A model generated the notes under the pieces. That model did not search any database and had not been told where the DNA came from. It saw only the letters and a program-made list of their open reading frames with translations. This document shows, piece after piece, positions 1 through 8,645 of a stretch of DNA of 64,000 nt; the stretch's first letter is position 1; each line of letters begins with the position of its first letter. The DNA is from JAOXRU01 sp965247735 (GTDB lineage Bacteria; Bacteroidota; Bacteroidia; Flavobacteriales; Flavobacteriaceae). The position numbers and the translations under genes are program-made. Location: contig CBDFHN010000002.1 in the NCBI GenBank assembly GCA_965247735.1, forward strand, positions 2,232,001-2,296,000, read 5' to 3'.

Positions 1-480
1 TTTAAAATCGGTTACTTTTAATGTTGATGGTATTGGTGGTACCTCTTGCACAATACTTACTTTATAATGTAATAACTCTTCCGATTCATCACGTACATTT
101 ACAATTTTATAGGTCTGCGTTACGCCACCTTCATAAGAGAGTTGTACACTATTACTATGCAAAATTCTAAACCGACTTAAATTAAGTTCATCAGAGGTGA
201 TAGATGCTGCAATAGCATCTAATGAAGTCATACTTGGGACTACAATATTAATTTCGCCAAAAGCTGTTTCTTTGTTATCCACAATAGTTGGATCTATAAT
301 TTCCGTAGAAACTGGAGTGATCCCAAATAACGGAAAAGCAGATAACTTTGCATCTACAATATTAATTTTTGCGTTTCCATTATTAGGACTAGTGGTATCA
401 TCATCTGAGCTACAACCTATAAAAATGGTAGCAATTAAAACTATTATTAAACTTGGTATTCTATTTTTCATTTTTTTCAT
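1..480 (-). CDS. Putative lipoprotein, C-terminus beyond the window edge
   Basis: Reading the minus strand from the ATG at 480 gives an open frame of 160 codons that reaches position 1 without a stop, so the gene is truncated by the window. It begins MKKMKNR, then a hydrophobic stretch ending in the lipobox IFIGC followed by SSDDD, typical of a Bacteroidetes surface lipoprotein. The remainder is acidic and beta-rich with no motif I recognise; the layout resembles DUF5018-like lipoproteins but I cannot confirm that. A second in-frame ATG lies at 471. The opposite-strand frame at 197-571 is a shadow of this gene. Confidence 0.75.
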   Translation of the reverse strand, partial: MKKMKNRIPSLIIVLIATIFIGCSSDDDTTSPNNGNAKINIVDAKLSAFPLFGITPVSTEIIDPTIVDNKETAFGEINIVVPSMTSLDAIAASITSDELNLSRFRILHSNSVQLSYEGGVTQTYKIVNVRDESEELLHYKVSIVQEVPPIPSTLKVTDFK

Positions 481-607
481 TTTATACTTTTTTGAAAGTA
501 AAAGTATTTGCACTGCCTTTTCTTTAAAAACTTATATGGTGAATTGCCTTGTTTTTTTTGTGAATGACTAAAAACAAATGGTGAGCATTTTTTATAACAT
601 AGGAATA

Positions 608-2512
608 CTAGGTTGTGGTTTGAAATGTAATAGTATAGCTAACCCCTGGGTTTGAAATAATATTAACAGTTCCTTTAATTTGTTTGGTTAATCCTTGGAT
701 TAGTTTCATGCCTAAAGACGGACTGTTTTCTATCTTAAAATCGTTGGGAAGACCAATACCCGAATCCATAATTTTTATGGCACATATCTCATTATTTTGA
801 CGGGCTTCAATTGTAATGATTCCACTTTTTTCATTAGGAAAAGCATACTTAATACTATTGGCAATAATCTCGTTTATAATCAGTCCACATGGTACTAAAT
901 GATCCATATCCAGATAGATTTTATCAATGTTGGTTTTGATCTGAATATTTTGCTCAGGCAGGTTATAACTCGTACTAAAATAGGATAATAAGTTTTCTAA
1001 ATAACTCTGCAAATTGATTGTCGATAAATCGGAAGATTTATACAAACGTTCATGAATAATCGCCATGGCTTGAATCTTATTCTGAATTTCCTGTATAATT
1101 TCAACTGAACTTTTCTTAGCACTAAATTGATTTTGCAAATTCAATAAGCTAGAAACAATTTGTAAATTATTTTTAACCCTGTGATGCACTTCTTTTAGTA
1201 AAATTTGATTATCATTTAATGCTTCCTCTAATTTTTTGTTAGTCTTTTGTTTGCTTTTGTATGCATAGACTAAACCTGCAATTACCAAAGCCAAAAGGAA
1301 TATTCCAAGACTTAAAAATAGCAGTGTATTTCTTTGATTCTTATTTTCTAAGTCTTTAACTTTATTCTGATTAGCAAGAAGTTTAAGTTCTTTATCTTTT
1401 GATGCAACATCAAACCTTGCTTCAATTTCTTTTAACTGTTTATTTTTTTCTTTATTAAATAAGGAGTCTTTTATTGTATTATACCGTACTAAATATTGAT
1501 AGCTTTTAGCATCTTCTTTTTTACGATGATAATACAAATGCATAGCTTCATAAACTTCAGACAGTTTGGGTAAAGCATTAATTTTATTAGCTAATTCTAA
1601 AGCAAGTTTATAACTTTCTTCTGCCTTTTGCTGGTTATTAATTTGCTCATAAACGTTTGCTAAGGTTAAATAAGCAAGTGTTTTATCTTCGGAATAACCT
1701 GTAATTTCTGTTTTATCTAGAATGCTTTGCGCGTATTTTTCAGCTTCATTGTATTTTTTTTCTTCGATACTGATTTGCGCTAAATTATTAAGTGCTGTAA
1801 TTTCAATACCCAAATTATCATGAGTTTCTGAAATTTTCAAGACTTCGTTTAAATTTTTACGAGCTATAGCGTACCTTTTTTGACGCATATACATTTCGCT
1901 AATATTCACCAAAACATGTGCTCTGTACGTTTTATTCTCTGGTTTTTCGGATAGTTTTAGAGCTTTTTGATAATAGACATTTGCCCTTTCATCATCCTTT
2001 AGTGTACAAGAATATAGCGTACCCATATTATTACTTAGCCCAACAATTAGGTTATCTTTATTTTCGTCTTCATAAATTTTAAGCGCTTTTAAATACAAAT
2101 CTAAAGCCTCTTTATAATTGCCCAAGCGTTTATAAATAACACCTATATTATGATAACTTTTTCCAATGCTCAAATTAAGATTAAGAGATTTTGCCATTCG
2201 TAATGTTTCTTTATAATGATACATTGCCGAATCCAATTTCGATGCATCACTATATAGATTGCCTAATCTTACATGTAATAAACCAGAATGTTTATTGATG
2301 GAGTCTTTTAAAACTTCCAGACCTCTTTTAGCAAAACCTATCGCTTTAGGAATATTTTTTCGCGAATATTTATTGGTTAATTGAATATAAATTTGAACCT
2401 TTTCTTCTGCCGAACTTTCTAACAAACGCTGTTCTAAGCTATCCATTTGTGCTTTAGTATTTGTCACAATAAAGCAAGTAAGAATTATAAGTATAAATTT
2501 GAACTGTTTCAT
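608..2512 (-). CDS. TPR-containing sensor histidine kinase (HisKA_2 type)
   Basis: 634 aa. A signal peptide (residues 1-22, ending TKAQ) is followed by tetratricopeptide repeats over about 75-330, for example HNIGVIYKRLGNYKEALDLY. A coiled linker, one membrane helix (about 396-417) and a cytoplasmic kinase follow. EVHHRVKNNLQ near 441-451 is the HisKA_2 phosphoacceptor box. The ATPase shows the N-box NEIIANSIKYA, DSGIGLP near 583 and SLGMKLI near 599. The TPRs should lie in the periplasm and sense an unknown signal. It starts 4 bp after the LytTR regulator gene, so the two probably form a two-component pair. Confidence 0.9.
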   Translation of the reverse strand: MKQFKFILIILTCFIVTNTKAQMDSLEQRLLESSAEEKVQIYIQLTNKYSRKNIPKAIGFAKRGLEVLKDSINKHSGLLHVRLGNLYSDASKLDSAMYHYKETLRMAKSLNLNLSIGKSYHNIGVIYKRLGNYKEALDLYLKALKIYEDENKDNLIVGLSNNMGTLYSCTLKDDERANVYYQKALKLSEKPENKTYRAHVLVNISEMYMRQKRYAIARKNLNEVLKISETHDNLGIEITALNNLAQISIEEKKYNEAEKYAQSILDKTEITGYSEDKTLAYLTLANVYEQINNQQKAEESYKLALELANKINALPKLSEVYEAMHLYYHRKKEDAKSYQYLVRYNTIKDSLFNKEKNKQLKEIEARFDVASKDKELKLLANQNKVKDLENKNQRNTLLFLSLGIFLLALVIAGLVYAYKSKQKTNKKLEEALNDNQILLKEVHHRVKNNLQIVSSLLNLQNQFSAKKSSVEIIQEIQNKIQAMAIIHERLYKSSDLSTINLQSYLENLLSYFSTSYNLPEQNIQIKTNIDKIYLDMDHLVPCGLIINEIIANSIKYAFPNEKSGIITIEARQNNEICAIKIMDSGIGLPNDFKIENSPSLGMKLIQGLTKQIKGTVNIISNPGVSYTITFQTTT

Positions 2513-2516
2513 TTTT

Positions 2517-3233
2517 TTAAAGAATATCTAATCGATTTAACAATTCGCTTTTATAAGCTTTACTAATGGGGATTTTTTGATCGTTAATAATGGCAAAATT
2601 ATGATCAATTTTTTCAATTTTATCCAACGCTACAATATAAGAACGATGGATTCTTAAAAATTTATCTTCTGGAATTTTCCCCTTTAAATCTTTCAAAAAC
2701 ATATTAGCGATCTCTTTTCCTTTCACCGTAAATATGAGGGAATAATTATCCATAGCTTGTACCCAAAGAATATCGTTTATTTTAATGCTTGTTAATTGCG
2801 ATTTATTTTTAATAAACAACGTGTTGGCTACTTTTTGTTGTGTAATGGAACTCTTTTTTTCTTTGCTCTTTTTTAAGGCTACCTGAATAGCAAAAGACAA
2901 TTCTTTAATATTGAATGGTTTTAATAAAAACCCAAACGGATTTGTATTTAGCGCCTTTTTAAAAGTCGCATCATCACCATTTCCTGTTAAAAAAATAATT
3001 GGCGTTTGGTATTTTTCATAAATTGATATTGCTGTAAATATCCCGTCTTTCTCACCCGAAATCTGAATATCCATCAATACAATATCTGGGTTTGAATCCT
3101 CAACTTGATGCATAGCATCGTCATAATCTGAAGCAATTCCTACCACATGATAATCCAATTTCTCTAGACTTGTTTTTAAATCCAAAGCAATGGTAAATTC
3201 ATCTTCAACTACTAATATTTTTATAGGATTCAT
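2517..3233 (-). CDS. LytTR-family response regulator
   Basis: 238 aa. An N-terminal receiver (about 1-120) has the acidic pair VVEDE, phosphoacceptor Asp in IVLMDIQISG, Thr in IIFLTGN and Lys in FLLKPF. A C-terminal LytTR DNA-binding domain (about 140-235) contains FLRIHRSYIVAL, characteristic of the family. It is the first gene of a two-gene operon with the TPR kinase, which probably phosphorylates it. Its targets cannot be read from the sequence. Confidence 0.92.
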   Translation of the reverse strand: MNPIKILVVEDEFTIALDLKTSLEKLDYHVVGIASDYDDAMHQVEDSNPDIVLMDIQISGEKDGIFTAISIYEKYQTPIIFLTGNGDDATFKKALNTNPFGFLLKPFNIKELSFAIQVALKKSKEKKSSITQQKVANTLFIKNKSQLTSIKINDILWVQAMDNYSLIFTVKGKEIANMFLKDLKGKIPEDKFLRIHRSYIVALDKIEKIDHNFAIINDQKIPISKAYKSELLNRLDIL

Positions 3234-3261
3234 TATCGCTTTTAAGATGTGTATCGTCTTT

Positions 3262-3269
3262 CAAAATTA
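3262..3269 (-). promoter_or_regulatory. Candidate -7 promoter element for the LytTR/kinase operon
   Basis: The minus strand reads TAATTTTG, an exact match to the Bacteroidetes -7 consensus TAnnTTTG, 29 bases before the ATG at 3233. No good -33 TTG is placed for it, so confidence is limited. Confidence 0.35.
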
Positions 3270-3417
3270 GTGTTTTTATTTTCAGTTTGGCTACTGAAAT
3301 ACGTTCAAAAATTTTATTTTCAAAAAACAATTTAGTCGCTAAAAATTTGATCGCCTAAAACAGTTCCTTATACACTTTTTGTTCAATTTAAAACAGTCTC
3401 AAAAACAATACCGTTTA

Positions 3418-3777
3418 TTAATACATTTTATCTTGAGAGATATTTAGTTCTTTAATAACCATATCTTGAAGTGTTTTTAATTCTTTATCGTAATTAATAC
3501 TTTCTTCACTTTCTCTTAGCTCAGATAAAACTTCAAAAATAAAATTATCTTCCCCAGATTGATTCCAATCTTTTTGAAAGTTTTTATTTCTGTGACTCCC
3601 AAATTTAAGTTCCATTTTATGCCTTTTCCATTTAGAAACCATATCAAGGCTATTGTCTATTAAAACTTTATTATTACCCATGCTTTTTATTTGAAAAACT
3701 CCCATCGGAAATTTCATTTGTTTGTACTCCTCTTTTAATTGTTTTTTTGATTTCATAAACTTCTTATTTGGTTTCAT
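3418..3777 (-). CDS. GIY-YIG nuclease-family-like small protein
   Basis: 119 aa. After a basic start, residues about 20-100 resemble the diverged GIY-YIG-like domain common in Bacteroidetes: MGVFQIKSMGNNKVLI, then SLDMVSKWKRHKMELKFGSH and QKDWNQSGEDNFIFEVL. The classical GIY and YIG triplets are not preserved (GVF and VLI stand in their place), so nuclease activity is doubtful. An alternative ATG lies 21 bases downstream. Just upstream (about 3770-3870, minus) is a short open stretch without a start that may be a remnant of an older gene. Role unknown. Confidence 0.65.
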   Translation of the reverse strand: MKPNKKFMKSKKQLKEEYKQMKFPMGVFQIKSMGNNKVLIDNSLDMVSKWKRHKMELKFGSHRNKNFQKDWNQSGEDNFIFEVLSELRESEESINYDKELKTLQDMVIKELNISQDKMY

Positions 3778-3896
3778 CTATTGGAAGTAGTCGCGAATCT
3801 TCTAAGGCTTGGATTCTGTGTCCAATTCCCTTAATTCTCGCATCACAAATTTTTGTCCCGCCTCTATCTGGAAGTTAAATAGGCTTCTTTCATTTT

Positions 3897-4490
3897 TTAA
3901 TTGAAATTTAAAATATCATCTATTTGCTTTTTTGAATTTTCAATAAATTCAGAATATGATTCTGGACTTATTCTATTAAGATAAAATACAAGTAATCCTG
4001 TGATAGTATATTTCAATTGTATTTTTAGCGCCTCTATTTCATCTACCTGAATTATATTTTTGGTCTGACAATAATTCCAATCAGATTCACATACATCTCC
4101 TAAAGAATTATTAATAATATTGATTATAGAAGATTTGTTACCCATATTATCCATTTTTACAATAAAAAATAAATCGAATATTCCTGGATATTCAATAAAG
4201 TATCGCATATAAGCCACAACTGTTGCTTTTAAACTATCGATTCCTTCTGTTCCTTTATTTGTATTTTCTTCCACAAATAATTTACACTCTTCTTGAAAAT
4301 CAACGATACAATAAAACAACAATTCATTTACATCCTTAAAATAATTGTATAAGGTTGCATATGAATAACCCGCCTTATCAGCAATATTCCTAACACTTAA
4401 ACTCTGAATGCCTTCTGCTTTTAGTATTTCTTTTGTAGCATGAATGAAATATCCTTTCATTCTTTTTTCTTGTATTTCCTTATTCTTCAT
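3897..4490 (-). CDS. TetR/AcrR-family transcriptional regulator
   Basis: 197 aa from the ATG at 4490. The frame extends upstream to 4538, but that would run through the operator and promoter region and adds no domain. The N-terminal helix-turn-helix is clear: ILKAEGIQSLSVRNIADKAG followed by YSYATLYNYFKDVNELL. The C-terminal ligand domain (about 75-195) is all-helical and diverged. It is divergent from the phzF-like gene at 4643, with a dyad lying directly behind its -7 box, so it probably represses itself and perhaps that neighbour. Ligand unknown. Confidence 0.9.
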   Translation of the reverse strand: MKNKEIQEKRMKGYFIHATKEILKAEGIQSLSVRNIADKAGYSYATLYNYFKDVNELLFYCIVDFQEECKLFVEENTNKGTEGIDSLKATVVAYMRYFIEYPGIFDLFFIVKMDNMGNKSSIINIINNSLGDVCESDWNYCQTKNIIQVDEIEALKIQLKYTITGLLVFYLNRISPESYSEFIENSKKQIDDILNFN

Positions 4491-4522
4491 TATTAAAATT
4501 AACCGCTTATCATTTAACACTG

Positions 4523-4563
4523 CAAATATAATTAACAATGTTAATAATACTAATATTGTTAAT
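4523..4563. promoter_or_regulatory. tetR -7 box with adjacent TetR-type dyad operator
   Basis: Minus strand 4530-4523 reads TATATTTG, an exact TAnnTTTG box 33 bases before the tetR ATG. Immediately behind it, ATTAACAAT (4531-4539) and ATTGTTAAT (4555-4563) form a perfect 9-bp inverted repeat. The left half is itself part of a short palindrome, TTAAC-AAT-GTTAA. A regulator bound here would cover the tetR promoter, suggesting autorepression. The operator assignment is inference from position and symmetry. Confidence 0.55.
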
Positions 4564-4642
4564 GATTTTATTAATTTAGCGGTTATGGATTTTTAATCCA
4601 AAGCACATTAAGTAACTTATTGTTGCCTCTTAAAATTATATC

Positions 4643-5431
4643 ATGGAACTAAATTATTACCAAATAGATGCTTTTACCGATACAATATTCGGTGGAAATC
4701 CTACTATCGTAGTCCAATTAACTGAATGGCTTAATGATTCATTACTTCAGAATATCGCTAAAGAAAACTCAGTAGATGCTACTGCTTTTTTTATTAATAA
4801 TGAAAATACTATTGAATTAAGATGGTTTACGCCTGATTTAGAGCTTGATTTATGTGGCCATGCCACCCTTGCTACCGCACATGCCTTAAACTCTATTTTG
4901 GATTACGGAAAAAACAAAATAACATTCAATACTAAAAGTGGACCACTCTATGTTAACGTAAAAAACGACCAATATGAAATGGACTTACCTGAAAGGGATC
5001 CAGTGAAGGTATTGTTACCTGATTTTATTAGGGATTCTCTTAATAAGCAACCGAAAGAAGTACTAAAGGCAAGAGATTATATATTGGTTTATGAAAATGA
5101 AGATGATGTAAGGAATATTAAAATAGATAAAAACATATTTGACCAAGAAAATATTGATCCAGGAGGCGTTGCGATTACTGCTAAAGGAAATGATGTTGAT
5201 TTTGTATCTAGATTCTTCATTCCACAAGCAACAATATTCGAAGACCCTGTTACAGGTTCTTCCCATGCTTCATTAACTCCTTACTGGAGTAAAGTTTTAA
5301 AGAAAAGTGAATTATCGGCTATGCAACTATCAGCGAGAACAGGAAAACTGCTTTGCACAAGCAAAAAGGACAGAGTCTTAATTGCAGGCAATGCAAAAAC
5401 ATATTCCGAAGGCACTATAACTATTGAGTAA
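4643..5431 (+). CDS. PhzF-family isomerase
   Basis: 262 aa, the usual family length. Family marks: an N-terminal YQIDAFTD with FGGNP, DLCGHATLATAHAL near 75-90, and the C-terminal domain with DPVTGSSHASLTPYWS and LSARTGKLLC. PhzF-fold enzymes are epimerase/isomerase-like. The conserved catalytic Glu of phenazine-type PhzF (E45, in SE-S/T-F) is not obvious: the matching stretch reads SVDATAFF, with Asp45 or Ala46 at that place. No phenazine genes are nearby, so a different substrate is likely. It is divergent from the tetR gene and may be under its control. Confidence 0.88.
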   Translation: MELNYYQIDAFTDTIFGGNPTIVVQLTEWLNDSLLQNIAKENSVDATAFFINNENTIELRWFTPDLELDLCGHATLATAHALNSILDYGKNKITFNTKSGPLYVNVKNDQYEMDLPERDPVKVLLPDFIRDSLNKQPKEVLKARDYILVYENEDDVRNIKIDKNIFDQENIDPGGVAITAKGNDVDFVSRFFIPQATIFEDPVTGSSHASLTPYWSKVLKKSELSAMQLSARTGKLLCTSKKDRVLIAGNAKTYSEGTITIE

Positions 5432-5524
5432 ACTACTGAGGACTGAACAGCAACCTGGCTTTTACTATGATGCTAGGACTTAGCAGATTTAATATTAATC
5501 TATTTAAAATAAATCATCAAGACC

Positions 5525-6774
5525 ATGGCTATCTTCATTGCACAAATAAAATGGGACAGGGCAAACCCATCAAATTTTAATCATTTATTAATAAGTTATT
5601 TTCTTTTATTTTTTCTACTTGTCCAGTTCAATCTAAAGGCGCAGAATAAGGAAAATCATCTGGACAAAGCACTTGTAAATGGCATTGCATTAGGGATTCC
5701 TGGTATTTCAGTTGCTATAGGAAGAGGAGATAGTATTGTATGGCGTGGTACGGCAGGATATAGCGATGTGTTGACAAAAACTCCTATAAAAACAAATAGT
5801 CAATTTGGTATAGGAAGTATTACAAAAACATTTGTAGCAATCCTAGCACTGCAATTGGCAGAAGAAGGCAAACTTGATCTAAACAACACACCTTCTGATT
5901 ACCTTGATTCAAAAGCGATAAAAGGAATTCCAAATATTGAAAAAGCAACTTTGCGACAGGTTTTAAACCATCAAAGCGGTATTCCCACTGGGAGTTTCAA
6001 AAAGATTGGATTCGTAAAGGAAGAGGCTCATTGATGGATTTAAGTCATATATGGGGCAAAGATGAAACACTACAGTACATTAAAAACATTCCTCCTGATT
6101 TCGATCCTGGAGAGAAATATTCTTATTCCAACACCAATTATACAATACTAGGTTTAGTTATTGAGGCGGTTTGCGGCAAGGATTTAACAGTAGCGATTCA
6201 AAAAAGGATTTTTAAACCATTGGGTATAGAAAACACCTTTTTGGAATCATTTGAAAAAACTGGAAAAGAGTTTGTTCACCACTATCATTACAGTACTCCT
6301 GAATTTGATAAAATTGCTGGTGTACATAAAAAGTTTAATGAAATTCGCCCATTTCTAGTTGAATCTACAGCAGCTAACCTTTCTACTGAATGGGCCGCTG
6401 GTGGAATGGCTTCTACTGCAAGTGATTTAGTAAAATGGGGACAAGCTCTACTTGCAAAAAAAACAATTAATAAATCAGTATTTGAAGAGTACTTTACGTA
6501 TTACCCACCTAAAACAACATCCCCCTCTCCGCTAAAATATATGCAAGGAATCTATAAACTAGAAAATTACTACAAAGGGAAAACAGTAATAGGACATTCT
6601 GGAGGTACACTAGGTTTTTCTGCTAATATGTTTTGGATTGAAGACACCGATATTGTTATTGTAGCCTTGGCCAATGTTGGTAATATGCATAGCGAACTAA
6701 AACAATCTCCTACATCCTTTTTTTACTGGAGTATTTTATTCCCTGCTGTATTAAAGTATTTGGATTCCGAATAA
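5525..6774 (+). pseudogene. Serine hydrolase (class C beta-lactamase-like), single frameshift
   Basis: Two overlapping frames together encode one beta-lactamase/D-alanyl-D-alanine-peptidase-like protein of about 415 aa. The first part (5525-6034) has a signal-anchor ending near LKAQ and the nucleophile motif SITK. The second part, in another frame, has the YSN motif (SYSNTNY) and a KTG-equivalent HSG (GHSGGTLGF). The break is near 5990: the bases following ATTCCCACT read in frame as GSFKKIGFV, but dropping to the next frame gives GEFQKDWIRKGRGSLMDL, which continues the homologous chain (families usually have PTWEFQ here). One base, probably a T of TGG, appears lost. A sequencing error would look the same. 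Confidence 0.8.
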
Positions 6775-6862
6775 ATATAGAAATCAAAGTGAGTATGCAA
6801 CGATTATTATAGTTAATACATATTCAATCATATTTCTGTATACAGTTCATTATGGAGTATCA

Positions 6863-7381
6863 TTATTTTTCAACTTTGTATAATAACTGAACTAATCCAG
6901 TAGAAAATGTTTTGTTATCAATCAATTTTAATTTTGTTCTATTCTGAATATCAATAAACAAGGATTTTCCACGTCCAAGAATAAGAGGATGAACAGAAAT
7001 CATTAATTCATCAACAAGCTTGGCATTAATCATATCGGTCGCCAAACTCGCTCCACCAAAAAGCCAAATATCTTTTCCTTCAGCTTTTTTTATTTGGTTA
7101 ACCTCTTCTTCAATATTATTACTAATTATTTTTAGACTATTACTCCCATTCTTTAATGTCCTGGAAAAAACAACTTTCTTTTTGTCTAAAAACGCATTTG
7201 GCATTTCCCTAACCAATTGCTCATAACTTTTTCTTCCAAAAAAGATAGTATCAATTCTATTTAAAAACTCTTCCATACCGTAATCCTGGTCCATTAAACA
7301 CCAGTCAATTTCTCCATTTCCTCCCTCTATATAGGAATCTAAGCTGGTGCATAAATTTAGTATTATTTTCCTTTCTTTCAT
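6863..7381 (-). CDS. Dihydrofolate reductase-family (RibD C-terminal-like) protein
   Basis: 172 aa from the ATG at 7381 (MKERKIIL); an in-frame ATG at 7402 would add seven residues. The RibD_C-like fold is indicated by KIILNLCTSLDSYIEG at the start, DTIFFGRKSYEQL, the nucleotide-binding segment IWLFGGASLATDMINAKLVDELMISVHPLILGRG in its usual place, and a basic end. Members of this widespread family are stand-alone reductases of mostly unknown substrate. It is not next to riboflavin genes. The convergent neighbour is the broken serine hydrolase. Confidence 0.85.
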   Translation of the reverse strand: MKERKIILNLCTSLDSYIEGGNGEIDWCLMDQDYGMEEFLNRIDTIFFGRKSYEQLVREMPNAFLDKKKVVFSRTLKNGSNSLKIISNNIEEEVNQIKKAEGKDIWLFGGASLATDMINAKLVDELMISVHPLILGRGKSLFIDIQNRTKLKLIDNKTFSTGLVQLLYKVEK

Positions 7382-7520
7382 TTGTTTTAAATTAGTGTTC
7401 ATAAAAAACCCATTTTTATACAGTAGCCTTTCTATGAGGAGTGGTTATCCGTCTTTTTATTATATAAATGTGAAAGCAAAATTACTTAGCTCTATCTTAA
7501 CAAAATTGTACAAAATTAAC

Positions 7521-8321
7521 CTAGCTCAAAATTATATTCGAAAATGCAATATGGTTATGTAGTTGTCTTTGCCTAAACTGAGACGGCGTTAAATTTGTAA
7601 TTTTCTTAAAGGTTCTTATAAAATGCGATTGGTCATAAAAACCACATTCTAAAGCAACTTGAGTCAACCTTTTTTGAGGTTGGTTCCACATCATCTGAGT
7701 TACAAGATTGATTTGCTTTATTTGAAAATATTTTTTTGGCGTAATTCCAATTACATCTTTAAACTGCGTAATTATATGTTTTGAAGAAAAATTTATATCC
7801 TCTGCTATTTTTTTTAACCGCAATCCATAATCAAAATTAGTATTCGCAAGTAATACCAATAATTCATTTACAACTTTGGGGCAACTCCTATTCATCGAAT
7901 TTTCCATAAAAAAACTAGTAAACGCATTAATCTTTTCCAACGCATTTAAAGAATCTAGTCTTTCTAAAAACTCATCTTTCTTATTGAAGAATAAAGAATT
8001 AACATCCAAGGGAAATTGAGCGTCAAATTCTGCAATAGATAAACCAAAGATTTGATAAATTTTATGAGGATCTAGAAAAACACCTAGCGCTTCGTACTTT
8101 CCTTTTACTCTTGTACTTATCAAAGATGGCTTTATTCTTGAAAATAGAAGTGATTGTTCTTGCTTACTATTATTTAAACTAAAGACATCTCCAAAATTAA
8201 TAATAAGTTCATGCTGTAAAAATGGAATGCTGGTTGAATCAATATCTATTTTTTCTTTTTCTGAAAACCAAATAGTTCCTAATTCATTCTTTACTGATGT
8301 ACTTTTAATTTTATAAGGCAT
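7521..8321 (-). CDS. AraC-family transcriptional regulator
   Basis: 266 aa. The N-terminal half (about 1-150) is the DUF6597-like sensor arm found in Bacteroidetes AraC proteins (PFLQHELIINFGDVFSL). The C-terminal half has two helix-turn-helix segments: LKKIAEDINFSSKHIITQFKD, and LTQVALECGFYDQSHFIRTF followed by the signature TNLTPSQFRQRQ. It is transcribed alone, with an exact -7 box 23 bases before its start. Target unknown; the RibD-like reductase downstream is 139 bases away in the same direction. Confidence 0.9.
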   Translation of the reverse strand: MPYKIKSTSVKNELGTIWFSEKEKIDIDSTSIPFLQHELIINFGDVFSLNNSKQEQSLLFSRIKPSLISTRVKGKYEALGVFLDPHKIYQIFGLSIAEFDAQFPLDVNSLFFNKKDEFLERLDSLNALEKINAFTSFFMENSMNRSCPKVVNELLVLLANTNFDYGLRLKKIAEDINFSSKHIITQFKDVIGITPKKYFQIKQINLVTQMMWNQPQKRLTQVALECGFYDQSHFIRTFKKITNLTPSQFRQRQLHNHIAFSNIILS

Positions 8322-8343
8322 TCTTTCTTAAAGATGATCAATA

Positions 8344-8351
8344 CAAAAATA
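8344..8351 (-). promoter_or_regulatory. Candidate -7 promoter element for the AraC gene
   Basis: The minus strand reads TATTTTTG, matching TAnnTTTG, placed so that the transcript would start about 15 bases before the ATG at 8321. No -33 TTG at the ideal distance was seen. Confidence 0.35.
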
Positions 8352-8421
8352 CTCTTACTAACGCTATAAATTCATATAAAAAATAAGGCAGTTTCATTTT
8401 AGAAGAGTAATATTTGTGAAA

Positions 8422-8450
8422 ACAAAAAAACCGACTCGTTAAAGTCGGTT
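8422..8450 (-). terminator. Rho-independent terminator after tRNA-Leu
   Basis: On the minus strand AACCGACT (8450-8443), a 6-nt loop and AGTCGGTT (8436-8429) form a perfect 8-bp stem followed by a run of seven T. It sits ten bases past the tRNA 3' end. Confidence 0.85.
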
Positions 8451-8459
8451 TTCAGTTTG

Positions 8460-8541
8460 TACAGGCGGAGAGACTCGAACTCTCACACCTCGCGGCACTA
8501 GATCCTAAGTCTAGCGTGTCTACCAATTCCACCACGCCTGC
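8460..8541 (-). tRNA. tRNA-Leu (anticodon TAG)
   Basis: The minus strand folds as a class II tRNA. The acceptor GCAGGCG (8541-8535) pairs with CGCCTGT ending at 8461, and the discriminator A is at 8460. The D arm contains TGGAATTGGTAGAC. The anticodon stem CTAGA/TCTAG encloses the loop CTTAGGA, giving anticodon TAG (Leu, CUA codons). The T arm contains GTTCGAGTC. CCA is not encoded. It is flanked by a good promoter and terminator, so it is a single-gene unit. Confidence 0.95.
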
Positions 8542-8551
8542 AAAAGGGATG

Positions 8552-8583
8552 CAAATATAACTATTTGTTTTAATAAAAAACAA
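8552..8583 (-). promoter_or_regulatory. Promoter of tRNA-Leu
   Basis: The minus strand has TTG (8583-8581), 21 bases, then TATATTTG (8559-8552), an exact Bacteroidetes -7 box, 10 bases before the mature tRNA 5' end. Spacing and position are both as expected. Confidence 0.6.
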
Positions 8584-8645
8584 CGTAATTCGTAAAAAAA
8601 TATCTCTTTTTCCTATTTTTACCCAACATCAAATTTTAAACAAGT

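Noticed and set aside
197..571. 124-codon + strand frame
   Set aside because: It lies opposite the lipoprotein gene that has a signal peptide and lipobox; the translated + frame has no family features.
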